Below are positions 40,615 through 49,043 of a stretch of 64,000 nucleotides of DNA, piece by piece (position 1 is the stretch's first letter; the number at the start of each line of letters is the position of its first letter). The DNA is from Nocardia aurantia (GTDB lineage Bacteria > Actinomycetota > Actinomycetes > Mycobacteriales > Mycobacteriaceae). A program made the position numbers and the translations under genes. The stretch spans positions 62,001 to 126,000 of the forward strand of contig NZ_WEGI01000013.1 in NCBI RefSeq assembly GCF_009604425.1, in the 5' to 3' direction. The notes below the pieces were generated by a model. It had not been told where the DNA came from. It did not search any database and saw only the letters and a program-made list of their open reading frames with translations.

Positions 40615-40856
40615 ACCGGGCGAATCGACCGGTTGATCCGTTGGGCGGCAACCAGTTTCGTTGACGTCCGGTTTCGGGACGGTCCGGGTGGGTATCGCGG
40701 CCACATGTGTCGAACCGGAGGGTCGCGGGGACCGTTGTCAGGGGTGTGGGCAAGCGCACAGGAGCGGGGTCGGCGGACAGGTGCGGGCTTGTGACGGCGG
40801 TCACTCGATGGCGGAGCGCGCGATACGGGCGGGAATCGGCCGTGCACACTGGAGGG

Positions 40857-42200
40857 GTGAGTCAACGCCCGGACCTACGGCCCCATCGGATCGCCGTGTT
40901 GTCGGTGCACACCTCACCCCTCGCCCAGCCGGGTACCGGCGACGCGGGCGGTATGAACGTCTACGTGCTGCAAACCGCCCTTCAGCTGGCGCGGCGCGGC
41001 GTCGAAGTGGAGATCTTCACCCGGGCGACCTCCTCGAACGACGAACCGGTCGTGGAGGCAGCGCCGGGGGTGCTGGTCCGGCACGTGGTCGCCGGACCCT
41101 TCGAGGGGCTGGACAAACACGATCTGCCCACCCAGCTGTGCCCGTTCGCCGCGGAGGTGCTGCGGCAGGAGGCCCGGCATCTGCCGGGACACTACGACCT
41201 GGTCCACTCGCACTACTGGCTGTCCGGTCAGGTGGGCTGGCTGGCGCGGGACCGCTGGCGGGTGCCGCTGGTGCACACCGCGCACACCCTGGCGGCGGTC
41301 AAGAACGCCTATCTGGCCGAGGGCGACACGCCGGAGCCGGCCGCCCGGGAGATCGGTGAGAAGCAGGTCATCGCGGAGGCCGATCGGCTGGTGGTGAACA
41401 CCGCCGACGAGGCCCGGCAGCTGGTGGACCTGTACGGCGCCGATCCGGATCGCATCGATGTCGTGCTGCCGGGCGCCGATCTGACCCGGTACCGGCCCGG
41501 TGATTCCGCGGCCGCGCGCGCCGAACTGGGTATCCGACGGGATGAGCAGGTGGTGGCGTTCATCGGGCGGATCCAGCCGCTGAAGGCGCCGGATGTGCTG
41601 GTCCGCGCCGCCGCCGAGGTGTTGCGCACCGAACCGGACCGTCGGTTGCGGGTGCTGATCGTCGGTGGTCCGTCCGGTAGCGGGCTCGAGCGGCCGGACG
41701 CGTTGATCGAGCTGGCCGCGACCCTCGGCATCGCGGATCGGGTGACCTTCCTGCCGCCGCAGCCGCCGCAGCGGCTGGTGCAGGTGTATCGGGCCGCCGA
41801 TGTGGTGGCGGTGCCGAGCTACAACGAGTCGTTCGGCCTGGTGGCGATCGAGGCCCAGGCGAGCGGCACGCCGGTGCTGGCCGCGCGGGTCGGCGGGCTG
41901 GGGACCGCGGTACGGGACGAGGTGTCCGGGCTGCTGGTGCCGGGGCACGGCGCGCCCGAGTGGGCCGCCGCGCTGCGCCGGCTGCTGGACGATCCGGCGC
42001 GGTTGCGCCGGATGGGTACGGCGGCCGTGACGCACGCCGCGAACTTCTCCTGGGAGCACACCGCCGAGAGCCTGCTCGACAGCTATTCGCACGCCTTGCA
42101 GGACTTCCGCGGGATGCCGTCGCGGCTGGCGATCGGCGCCGCGGACGGTCAGGCCCGATCACGCGCGTTGTGGCGACGCCGGATCGGGGTGATGCGCTGA
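40857..42200 (+). CDS. mshA: D-inositol-3-phosphate glycosyltransferase
   Basis: A 447-residue GT4 glycosyltransferase that joins N-acetylglucosamine to inositol-3-phosphate, the first step of mycothiol synthesis; counterpart of Rv0486. Motifs are VHTSPLAQPGTGDAGGMNVYVLQTA at the start (donor-side glycine loop), VHSHYWLSGQVGWL, HTAHTLAAVKN, the central GRIQPLKAPDVLVRAA and the E-x7-E motif ESFGLVAIE. The start is uncertain: GTG 40857 has GGAGG almost touching it, GTG 40842 (VHTGGV) is an alternative, and both are shorter at the N-terminus than the tuberculosis protein. The stop overlaps the next ATG by one base. Confidence 0.95.
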   Translation: MSQRPDLRPHRIAVLSVHTSPLAQPGTGDAGGMNVYVLQTALQLARRGVEVEIFTRATSSNDEPVVEAAPGVLVRHVVAGPFEGLDKHDLPTQLCPFAAEVLRQEARHLPGHYDLVHSHYWLSGQVGWLARDRWRVPLVHTAHTLAAVKNAYLAEGDTPEPAAREIGEKQVIAEADRLVVNTADEARQLVDLYGADPDRIDVVLPGADLTRYRPGDSAAARAELGIRRDEQVVAFIGRIQPLKAPDVLVRAAAEVLRTEPDRRLRVLIVGGPSGSGLERPDALIELAATLGIADRVTFLPPQPPQRLVQVYRAADVVAVPSYNESFGLVAIEAQASGTPVLAARVGGLGTAVRDEVSGLLVPGHGAPEWAAALRRLLDDPARLRRMGTAAVTHAANFSWEHTAESLLDSYSHALQDFRGMPSRLAIGAADGQARSRALWRRRIGVMR

Positions 42201-42721
42201 TGTCCGCCGCGGAGACCGCGCAGCTGATCGAGGACACGCTGCGCGACCACGAGATCGAATACAGCCGGGACACCCCGGAGACATTCGTCGCGATCCTGCC
42301 CGGCGAGCGTAAGTACCGCACCCCGGTCATGCTGACCGTGAGCGAGCCGGGGGTGCGGTTCGAATCCTTCGTCTGCCGTAAACCGGAGGAGAACGCCGAC
42401 GGCGTGCACTCGTTCATGCTGCGGCGCAATGCCCGGCTCTACGGGGTGGCGTACGCGCTGGACCAGATGGGCGACATCTATCTGGTGGGCCGCATCGCCA
42501 CTTCCGCGGTGAGCGCGGACGAACTGGACCGCATCCTCGGCCAGATCCTCCAGGCCACCGACGACGACTTCAACACGCTGCTGGAACTCGGATTCGCGGG
42601 AGCCATTCGGCGGGAATGGGATTGGCGCGTCTCCCGGGGCGAGTCGCTGCGCAACCTGCGGGCGTTCGCGCACCTCGTGGACGACGAGGACGCGCAGGCG
42701 CGCGTGGCCGAATCGGAGTAG
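42200..42721 (+). CDS. YbjN-domain protein
   Basis: A 173-residue protein of the YbjN/T3SS-chaperone-like fold, counterpart of Rv0487. The YbjN pattern is TPVMLTVSEPGVRFESFVCRKPEENADGVHSFMLRRNARLYGVAYALDQMGDIYLVGRIA. The ATG shares its A with the mshA stop, so translation is coupled. Its role in the mycothiol context is not known; the close coupling suggests co-expression with MshA. Confidence 0.9.
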   Translation: MSAAETAQLIEDTLRDHEIEYSRDTPETFVAILPGERKYRTPVMLTVSEPGVRFESFVCRKPEENADGVHSFMLRRNARLYGVAYALDQMGDIYLVGRIATSAVSADELDRILGQILQATDDDFNTLLELGFAGAIRREWDWRVSRGESLRNLRAFAHLVDDEDAQARVAESE

Positions 42722-42748
42722 CGGACGATCGCCGAACTTCGGGCTGGA

Positions 42749-42754
42749 TACGCT
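42749..42754 (+). promoter_or_regulatory. Leaderless -10 element for the nitroreductase gene
   Basis: TACGCT lies six bases before ATG 42761. Confidence 0.5.
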
Positions 42755-42760
42755 CGGGGT

Positions 42761-43432
42761 ATGGAGTTGAGCGACGCGCTGCGGACGACGGGGGCGATCC
42801 GGGACTTCACCGGCGAGCCGGTGCCCGACGAGACCCTGTACCGGATTCTCGATACCGCCCGCTTCGCGCCCAGCGGTGGCAATCGGCAGGGCTGGCGGGC
42901 GATCGTGGTCCGGGATCCGCGGGTGCGGGCCGCGCTGCGCGACCTGTATCTCGTCGGCTGGTACGACTACCTGGCGCTCGGCCGTGCCGGGCTGGTGGCG
43001 TGGGCCCCGATCACCGACCGCGAGGCCGAGACCCGCGCGCTGGCCGAGGCGCGGCCGGTGGCGCGCGAGGGTTTCGCCGAGCAACTGCACGAGGTGCCCG
43101 CACTGCTGGTGGTGCTCGCCGATCAGCGCGCGCTCGCCGCGATGGACCGGGACTTCGACCGCTACACCTTCGCCGGCGGCGCCTCGGTCTACCCGTTCGT
43201 GTGGAGTGTGCTGCTCGCCGCCCGGGAGTTCGGGCTCGGTGGCGTGATCACCACCATGCTGATCCGCTCCGAGCCGCAGGTGAAGGCGCTGCTCGGCGTT
43301 CCGGACGAGTTCGCGGTGGCCGCGGTGGTCGCGCTCGGCCACCCGGTCCGGCAGCCCTCGCGCCTGCGGCGGGCGGCCGTCGAGGATTTCACCACGGTCG
43401 ACCGGTTCGACGGCGAACAGTTCGCCGGCTGA
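42761..43432 (+). CDS. Nitroreductase family protein
   Basis: A 223-residue FMN-dependent nitroreductase-fold protein. The N-terminal signature is LRTTGAIRDFTGEPVPDETLYRILDTARFAPSGGNRQGWRAIVV, with Arg and Ser for FMN phosphate contact. GLGGVITTMLIRSEPQVKALLGVPDEFAVAAVVALGHP is the typical C-terminal half. The natural substrate is unknown. TACGCT six bases before the ATG suggests a leaderless message independent of the mshA operon. Confidence 0.88.
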   Translation: MELSDALRTTGAIRDFTGEPVPDETLYRILDTARFAPSGGNRQGWRAIVVRDPRVRAALRDLYLVGWYDYLALGRAGLVAWAPITDREAETRALAEARPVAREGFAEQLHEVPALLVVLADQRALAAMDRDFDRYTFAGGASVYPFVWSVLLAAREFGLGGVITTMLIRSEPQVKALLGVPDEFAVAAVVALGHPVRQPSRLRRAAVEDFTTVDRFDGEQFAG

Positions 43433-43693
43433 CCGGCGTCACGCGGCCGCGGGCGACTATTGGGCCCGCCGAATCGGGAGGGGTCCTCCCGTGCGGAATC
43501 CTGCCCGTGGATCAGCGAGAACGCCGGCCGGCGTGGCCGTGTCGCGGTATCCGGCGTGGCGACCGGTGGTCGATGTGGCAGTACCGGCCGGACCTCGGTG
43601 CTCGGCTCGGCGGGTCGGACCTGCGGGCGCAGAATGCGTAGCGAGCAGCGGGACCGGTCCGGCCGGGTCCGGCAGGTGTGAGGAGAGGGCGAC

Positions 43694-44584
43694 GTGACTA
43701 CGGTGCTGGCGCTGGACATCGGGGCGACGAAGTTCGCGGCCGGTGTGGTGCGAGGCGAGACGGTGGAACAGGTTCGGCAGGTGCCGGTTCCGGCCGAGCG
43801 GGTGTGGGAGGCCTGCCGGGAACTGCTGCGCGAGGTGGCCGGCGGGCGGGACGTGACCGCGGTCGGCATCGGGTCGGCCGGGCCGGTACGGGTGTCCGAG
43901 GGGGTCGTCGCGCCGCTGAACATTCCGGAGTGGCACAGCGGATTTCCGGTTGTCGCGGCGGTCGGCGAGCTGTTTCCGGGGGCGGTGGTCCGGCTGGCTG
44001 TGGACGGCGCGTGCCTGGCGTTGGCCGAACTGCACGTCGGCGGGTTGCGGGGGCTGCGCAACGGGATGGCGATGACGGTCTCGTCCGGGATCGGGGGCGG
44101 CATCGTGGTGGACGGCCGGGTCGCGGTGGGCAACACCGGTAATGCCGGGCACGTCGGCCACATCGTGGTGCCGGGCTTCGACGTTCCGTGTGCGTGTGGC
44201 GGTCGCGGATGCGTGGAGGCCGTCGCCAGTGGGATGTCCTCGGTGCGGTGGGCCCGCGCGCAGGGGTGGGCCGGGAGTACGGGTGTGGAACTCGCGCGGG
44301 CGGCCCATGCTGGTGAGGAGGTGGCGGTCGCGGCGCTGCGGCGGGCGGGAACGGCCCTGGGTACGGCGATCTCGTCGGCGGCGGCGCTGCTGGACATCGA
44401 TCGGGTGGTGATCGGCGGCGGCTTCGCGCAATCCGGTGCGCCACTGTGGGATCCGATGCGGGTCGCGATCCGCGAGCATGCCGGGCTCGCATTCACGCGG
44501 GGATTGCGGGTGATCGCGTCCGAGATCTCCGGCGGCGCCACGTTGGTCGGTGCGGGGGTATTGGCGAGCGGCGCGGCCGACTGA
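43694..44584 (+). CDS. ROK-family sugar kinase
   Basis: A 296-residue ROK kinase. The phosphate-binding DIGATKFAAGVV starts the protein, the catalytic Asp would lie in AVDGACLALAELHVG, SSGIGGGIVVDG is the second ATP motif, and the ROK zinc motif CACGGRGCVEAVASG lies at about 168-182. It most likely phosphorylates glucose or an N-acyl-hexosamine. The GTG start has GGAGAGGG upstream. It precedes gpmA in the same direction, fitting a glycolytic role. Confidence 0.87.
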   Translation: MTTVLALDIGATKFAAGVVRGETVEQVRQVPVPAERVWEACRELLREVAGGRDVTAVGIGSAGPVRVSEGVVAPLNIPEWHSGFPVVAAVGELFPGAVVRLAVDGACLALAELHVGGLRGLRNGMAMTVSSGIGGGIVVDGRVAVGNTGNAGHVGHIVVPGFDVPCACGGRGCVEAVASGMSSVRWARAQGWAGSTGVELARAAHAGEEVAVAALRRAGTALGTAISSAAALLDIDRVVIGGGFAQSGAPLWDPMRVAIREHAGLAFTRGLRVIASEISGGATLVGAGVLASGAAD

Positions 44585-44720
44585 CCGGACCCGGTCACCG
44601 GTGGCGATAGCGACCGGGTGCGGCGGAGCAGCCGCCGGCGATCGGTGGCGCGTGCGAGAGCTGGATCGGCGCGGGCGGATCGGATCGGCGGCCGGAAATT
44701 GCTCGTGGGAGGATGGCGCC

Positions 44721-45458
44721 ATGACCTACACCCTCGTGCTGCTGCGCCACGGCGAGAGCGAATGGAATGCCCTGAACCTGTTCACCGGCTGGGTGGACGT
44801 GCGCCTGACCGAGAAGGGCATCGCCGAGGGGAAGCGGGCCGGTGAGCTGCTGAAGGAGAAGGGCATCCGGCCCGACATCGTCTACACCTCGCTGCTGCGC
44901 CGCGCGATCAGCACCGCGAACTTCGCGCTCGACGCCGCCGACCGGCACTGGATCCCGGTGGTGCGTGACTGGCGGCTCAACGAGCGGCACTACGGCGCGT
45001 TGCAGGGCAAGAACAAGGCACAGGTCCGCGATCAGTACGGCGAGGATCAGTTCATGTTGTGGCGGCGCAGCTACGACACTCCGCCGCCGCCGATCGAATC
45101 CGGTTCGGAGTACAGCCAGGACGGTGACCCGCGGTACGCCGATATCGACGTGCCCGCCACCGAATGCCTGAAGGACGTTGTCGCGCGGATGGTTCCGTAC
45201 TGGGCGGAGACCATCTCCCGGGATCTCGTCGCGGGAAAGACCGTTCTGGTGGCGGCGCACGGCAATTCGCTGCGCGCGCTGGTGAAGCATCTGGAGGACA
45301 TCTCCGACGACGACATCGCCGGCCTGAACATCCCCACCGGCATTCCGCTGCGTTACGAACTCGACGAGAATCTGCGACCGGTCGGCCCGGGCGAGTATCT
45401 GGATCCGGAGGCCGCCGCCGCGGGCGCGGCCGCGGTGGCCAATCAGGGTGCCAAATAG
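44721..45458 (+). CDS. gpmA: 2,3-bisphosphoglycerate-dependent phosphoglycerate mutase
   Basis: A 245-residue glycolytic enzyme interconverting 3- and 2-phosphoglycerate; counterpart of Rv0489. The catalytic RHGESEWN (His about residue 10), the RRAISTANFALDAADRHWIPVVRDWRLNERHYGALQG segment and the second His in AAHGNSLRAL are all intact. GGGAGG precedes the ATG. A perfect palindrome follows the stop. Confidence 0.97.
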   Translation: MTYTLVLLRHGESEWNALNLFTGWVDVRLTEKGIAEGKRAGELLKEKGIRPDIVYTSLLRRAISTANFALDAADRHWIPVVRDWRLNERHYGALQGKNKAQVRDQYGEDQFMLWRRSYDTPPPPIESGSEYSQDGDPRYADIDVPATECLKDVVARMVPYWAETISRDLVAGKTVLVAAHGNSLRALVKHLEDISDDDIAGLNIPTGIPLRYELDENLRPVGPGEYLDPEAAAAGAAAVANQGAK

Positions 45459-45469
45459 CGTTTTTCGCG

Positions 45470-45495
45470 ACGCGCCCCGGACGTCCGGGGCGCGT
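45470..45495 (+). terminator. 26-base perfect palindrome after gpmA
   Basis: Both halves (ACGCGCCCCGGAC and its complement) meet at a central ACGT without a loop spacer, twelve bases after the gpmA stop. The RNA would fold with a 4-base loop. It is a likely terminator without a T-run. Confidence 0.65.
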
Positions 45496-45691
45496 TCGCA
45501 TTTCGGTCACAAGTACGAAACGCGCACTGGTCGGATCGGTGCGGGGCTGGTAACGTTGCCCCGTTCAGCGCTCGGTGACCGTTGAAATACTTTCTGCCAA
45601 GGGGGATTTCGCGTTCCGGCGGCCGTGCGCTGGGCGCGCGAGGGAATCCTTCCCGGAACGCGATCCGGGTGAGCAGAAAAGGGAATGACAC

Positions 45692-46438
45692 ATGGGTGCA
45701 GCAAACCGGGCCCGGGCGGTTCGTCGGGTACTGGTGCTGATGGCCGCGTCGGTGAGCACGGGGGCGGCGGTGCTGGCGGGGGCCGGGACGGCCGCCGCGG
45801 ACGGACCGGCGGTGATCGGCGGCGGTTCGGGGGTCTTCGTCGAGCAGCTCGACGATCCGGATTCGATCGGGGCCTGCACGATCACCGCGGTCGGCTTCGA
45901 CGCGAACAATCGGCTGGTGGGTCTGACGGCGGGACACTGCGGTGAGGTCGGCGCCCGGATCCTGGCCGAGGAGTCGGTGCGTTCGGGGGTGATCGGCACG
46001 ATCGCCAACAAGAGCGCGGGCGGGGACTGGGGTGTGATCCAGTTCGATCCGGCCCGTGTGGCGCCCACCCGGCAGGTCGCGCAGTCGGTGATCAACGGGG
46101 TCGGCGCGCCGCCGCGGGTCGGCGACATCGCCTGCAAGAACGGCCGGACCACGGGTTACACCTGCGGGCTGGTGTGGGAGTCGAATCCGGTGTTCTTCCG
46201 TAGTCAGGTGTGCGCCAACCACGGTGACTCGGGTGCGCCGGTGCTGCTCGGTGATCGGCTGGTCGGGATGGTGATCGGCGCGGCCGATGTCGAGGCCGGC
46301 CCGGTCAGTGTCGAGCTGCCGATGTGTGAGGGCGCCGGTGACCTGGTGCACGAGCCGGAGGTGGCGACCACCATCAACGCGGTACTCGCCGATATCAACG
46401 CACACGGCGGGGTCGGCGCGGGTTTCCGTATCTTCTGA
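45692..46438 (+). CDS. Secreted chymotrypsin-like serine protease
   Basis: A 248-residue S1-type protease. Residues 1-36 form a signal peptide (RRVLVLMAASVSTGAAVLAGAGTAAA). The triad is His in LTAGHCG (about 75), Asp in GGDWGVIQF (about 112) and Ser in ANHGDSGAPVL (about 178). Cysteines pair around HCG and CKNGRTTGYTC. It lacks an obvious long pro-region. It may be anchored or released extracellularly; the substrate is unknown. Confidence 0.85.
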   Translation: MGAANRARAVRRVLVLMAASVSTGAAVLAGAGTAAADGPAVIGGGSGVFVEQLDDPDSIGACTITAVGFDANNRLVGLTAGHCGEVGARILAEESVRSGVIGTIANKSAGGDWGVIQFDPARVAPTRQVAQSVINGVGAPPRVGDIACKNGRTTGYTCGLVWESNPVFFRSQVCANHGDSGAPVLLGDRLVGMVIGAADVEAGPVSVELPMCEGAGDLVHEPEVATTINAVLADINAHGGVGAGFRIF

Positions 46439-46625
46439 TCCGGAGGGGCCGGACGGCGCGGTCGTGCCGTTCGGCCTTTTCTGTGGCCCCTGTCGCATCT
46501 CGGCCGGGGCGGGTATGACGGCGCGCCAACCTGTGTGTGCGCTGTGCCTGCGAGTTTGCCTCGACGCGGAACCTCGGTGTCGTGAGGTGATGAGAGAATT
46601 TCCCTCCGATTGCCCTAACGGCTGT

Positions 46626-46653
46626 TTGCAACCTACTGGTCGGTAGATACACT
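46626..46653 (+). promoter_or_regulatory. Promoter with an operator-like palindrome upstream of the S15-type hydrolase gene
   Basis: TTGCAA (46626-46631), 16 bases and TACACT (46648-46653) form a plausible promoter. CTACTGGTCGGTAG (46633-46646) is a near-palindrome filling the spacer, of the type bound by TetR-family repressors. The cognate regulator is unknown. Confidence 0.45.
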
Positions 46654-46691
46654 CTCGTTCGTCCCGTTCGGCGAGAGATGGATCACGTTCG

Positions 46692-48758
46692 ATGAAGCAT
46701 GCGTTGCGCGCCACAGTGGCGGCGACCGCCGCGGCGGTGGCGGTTCCGTTCCTCGCCACCGCGGTGACCCCGTCCGTCGCGACCGCGGCCCCGGTGACCG
46801 CGGGCCCGGACGGCGGCGCCGCCGGAATCGGCTGGGCCGCCGCCGAGGACGGGCCGCAGGAGTACCCGAACATCCATATCGACTGGGACGTCCCGATCAC
46901 CATGAGCGACGGCGTGGTGCTGAAGGCGAATGTGTACCGGCCCGCCGACGCCGCGGGTCGGCCGATCGGCGATCCGACGCCCGTGATCGTGAACCTGACG
47001 CCCTACACGAAACTGCTGTCGGCCGTCGCGGACCAGTTGCAGTCGGTGCCGGGCCTGTCGGATTCGCTGCTGGAGTTCTTCCGGAGCATCGATCTGGACG
47101 GCAGCCCGATGTCCGGCCTGGGCGATCTGCTCAACGCCGTCGGCAACGGCGAGATGCGCAACTTCGCCGTCGACCGCAACCTGATCCGCGGCGGCTACAC
47201 CCAGGTGGTGGTCGACGTCCGCGGCACCGGCTTCTCCCAGGGCGAATGGGACATGCTGCGGGACCGCGAACAGCAGGACTCGGTCGAGGTGATCGACTGG
47301 GCCGCCGGCCAGTCGTGGTCCGACGGCCGGATCGGGATGAACGGCATGTCCTATTCGGGCATCAACCAGTTGCAGGCCGCGCAACGGCAACCGGCCGCGC
47401 TGCGCGCCATCTTCCCCGTGGTGCCCGGCAGCGATCTGGTCGACGATGTGCTCGCGCCCGGCGGCGGCTTCGGCTTCAACTTCATCCCGCTGTGGCTGGG
47501 CCTGGTCGACGGCCTGAAGTGGGCGCCCGACCTGTCGGCGCTGGCGAACGGCACCTTCGACACCCGCTGGCTGGCCGACCGGGTCGCCGACCCGTTCACC
47601 TACCTGGACGTGCTGCTGAGCGCCTACAGCAGCACCCGCATCGAGGATCTGGATCCGCGGGTGCGCGACCTGCTCACCGACGTCACCTCGGATCGGCAAG
47701 CGTGGCTTGGTGATCCGAGTGCGGTGCGGGTGCCGACCTTCGTCGTCGGCGGCTGGCACGACCTGTTCACCTACTCGGAATCCAAGATCTACGACGCGAT
47801 TCCGCTGCCGCCCGGGCGGAAACAGTTGCTGATGGGCAACACCTACCACGTCAGCTCCGGCAGCGAGGCCGGCAAACCCGGTCTGCCGCCGCGGCTGGAT
47901 GTCCTGCAGCGCGCGTGGTTCGACAAGTGGCTCGAGGGAATCGACAACGGGATCGACGGGTACGGGCCGGTGACGCTGCGGCAGCAGGGCGGCGGCTGGG
48001 TGACCCAGGGCGGTTTCGGCGCCTCGGAGCCGGCGGACGAGCCCGGCCGGTATCGCCGGATGTACTTGTCCGCCAACGGAAGTGGCACCGCGGCGAGTGT
48101 GTACGACGGGTCGCTGAGCGGTGCGGCCGATCCGGCGGTGACCCAGCTGACCGTCGCGCCGGGCCTGACCATGTTGTGCTCCAACGACACCGCGCAGGCG
48201 ACCATGGGCCTGCTGTCGGTGCTGGACGGCTGCGCACTGGATTCCCGGATCGCCGAGACGAACGCGCTCACCTTCACCAGCGATCCCGTCACCGGGCCGA
48301 CCACCATCTCCGGCCCGATCGCGGCGCACCTCGAGACCGTGCAGGACGCCGCCGACGGCTACTGGGTGGTCACCGTGAACGACGTCGCCCCCGACGGCCG
48401 CTCGACCGTGCTGTCCTCCGGGCAGTTGCTGGCCTCGCTGCGGCAGGTCGACGAGGCGCACAGCTCCCGGTCGGACAACGGCGACTACACCGATCCGCGC
48501 GCCTTCACCTCGCTGGACAAGCGGGAGCCCACCGAGCCGGGCGAGCCGACCACGCTCGACATCGCGCTGCCCGCCACCAGCGCGGTCCTGCAGCCGGGCC
48601 ATCGGTTGCGGGTGTCGGTGTTCGCGGGCAACTTCCCGAAGGGCCTGCCGATCACGCCGATGCTGCTGGACACCGGCCTGCGACCCGAACACGTGCGGCT
48701 GGATCCGGATGCGCCCAGCTACGTGAACATCTCGCTGCGCGGCGAGACCGGCTGGTGA
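46692..48758 (+). CDS. CocE/NonD (S15-type) hydrolase, first of a tandem pair
   Basis: A 688-residue exported hydrolase. The signal peptide covers about residues 1-32. The alpha/beta-hydrolase domain carries the GMNGMSYSGINQ elbow with Ser222, GGWHDLFTYSES near residue 355, and the late HVSSGSE, which may supply the His. The C-terminal half is the jelly-roll Xaa-Pro dipeptidyl-peptidase domain. The mature start repeats the phrase GPDGGAAGIGWAAAEDGPQEYP, also found in its neighbour. Family members cleave Xaa-Pro peptides or esters such as cocaine; the substrate is unknown. Confidence 0.87.
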   Translation: MKHALRATVAATAAAVAVPFLATAVTPSVATAAPVTAGPDGGAAGIGWAAAEDGPQEYPNIHIDWDVPITMSDGVVLKANVYRPADAAGRPIGDPTPVIVNLTPYTKLLSAVADQLQSVPGLSDSLLEFFRSIDLDGSPMSGLGDLLNAVGNGEMRNFAVDRNLIRGGYTQVVVDVRGTGFSQGEWDMLRDREQQDSVEVIDWAAGQSWSDGRIGMNGMSYSGINQLQAAQRQPAALRAIFPVVPGSDLVDDVLAPGGGFGFNFIPLWLGLVDGLKWAPDLSALANGTFDTRWLADRVADPFTYLDVLLSAYSSTRIEDLDPRVRDLLTDVTSDRQAWLGDPSAVRVPTFVVGGWHDLFTYSESKIYDAIPLPPGRKQLLMGNTYHVSSGSEAGKPGLPPRLDVLQRAWFDKWLEGIDNGIDGYGPVTLRQQGGGWVTQGGFGASEPADEPGRYRRMYLSANGSGTAASVYDGSLSGAADPAVTQLTVAPGLTMLCSNDTAQATMGLLSVLDGCALDSRIAETNALTFTSDPVTGPTTISGPIAAHLETVQDAADGYWVVTVNDVAPDGRSTVLSSGQLLASLRQVDEAHSSRSDNGDYTDPRAFTSLDKREPTEPGEPTTLDIALPATSAVLQPGHRLRVSVFAGNFPKGLPITPMLLDTGLRPEHVRLDPDAPSYVNISLRGETGW

Positions 48759-49043
48759 GTTCTCCGGCGCCGTCCGCGACGGCGCCGACGATCGGTGTCC
48801 GGCCCGGCGGGGGTGCGCCGGACACCGGCGGTAGTGGACCGGGCCGTCCGCATCTCCGGGTGCCGGGCGGAATCCGGGGATCCGGGATGCACAACGGCGT
48901 GCGTCCCGGAATTCTCATGGTCCCGGGCAAACCCGTGGTGCGGTGCGTTGTTCGTTCTCCCAATTCCCTCGTGTTCTGTACCCCGTAAAAGCCGGTGGCC
49001 CTAGATTCGGGAAAATTGTTCCGGTGGGGAGGACGCGATTTCG

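Noticed and set aside
43433..43693. Small frames between the nitroreductase and ROK kinase genes
   Set aside because: No ribosome-binding site, a Gly/Arg-rich shadow-type translation and no motif. The gap appears to be non-coding.
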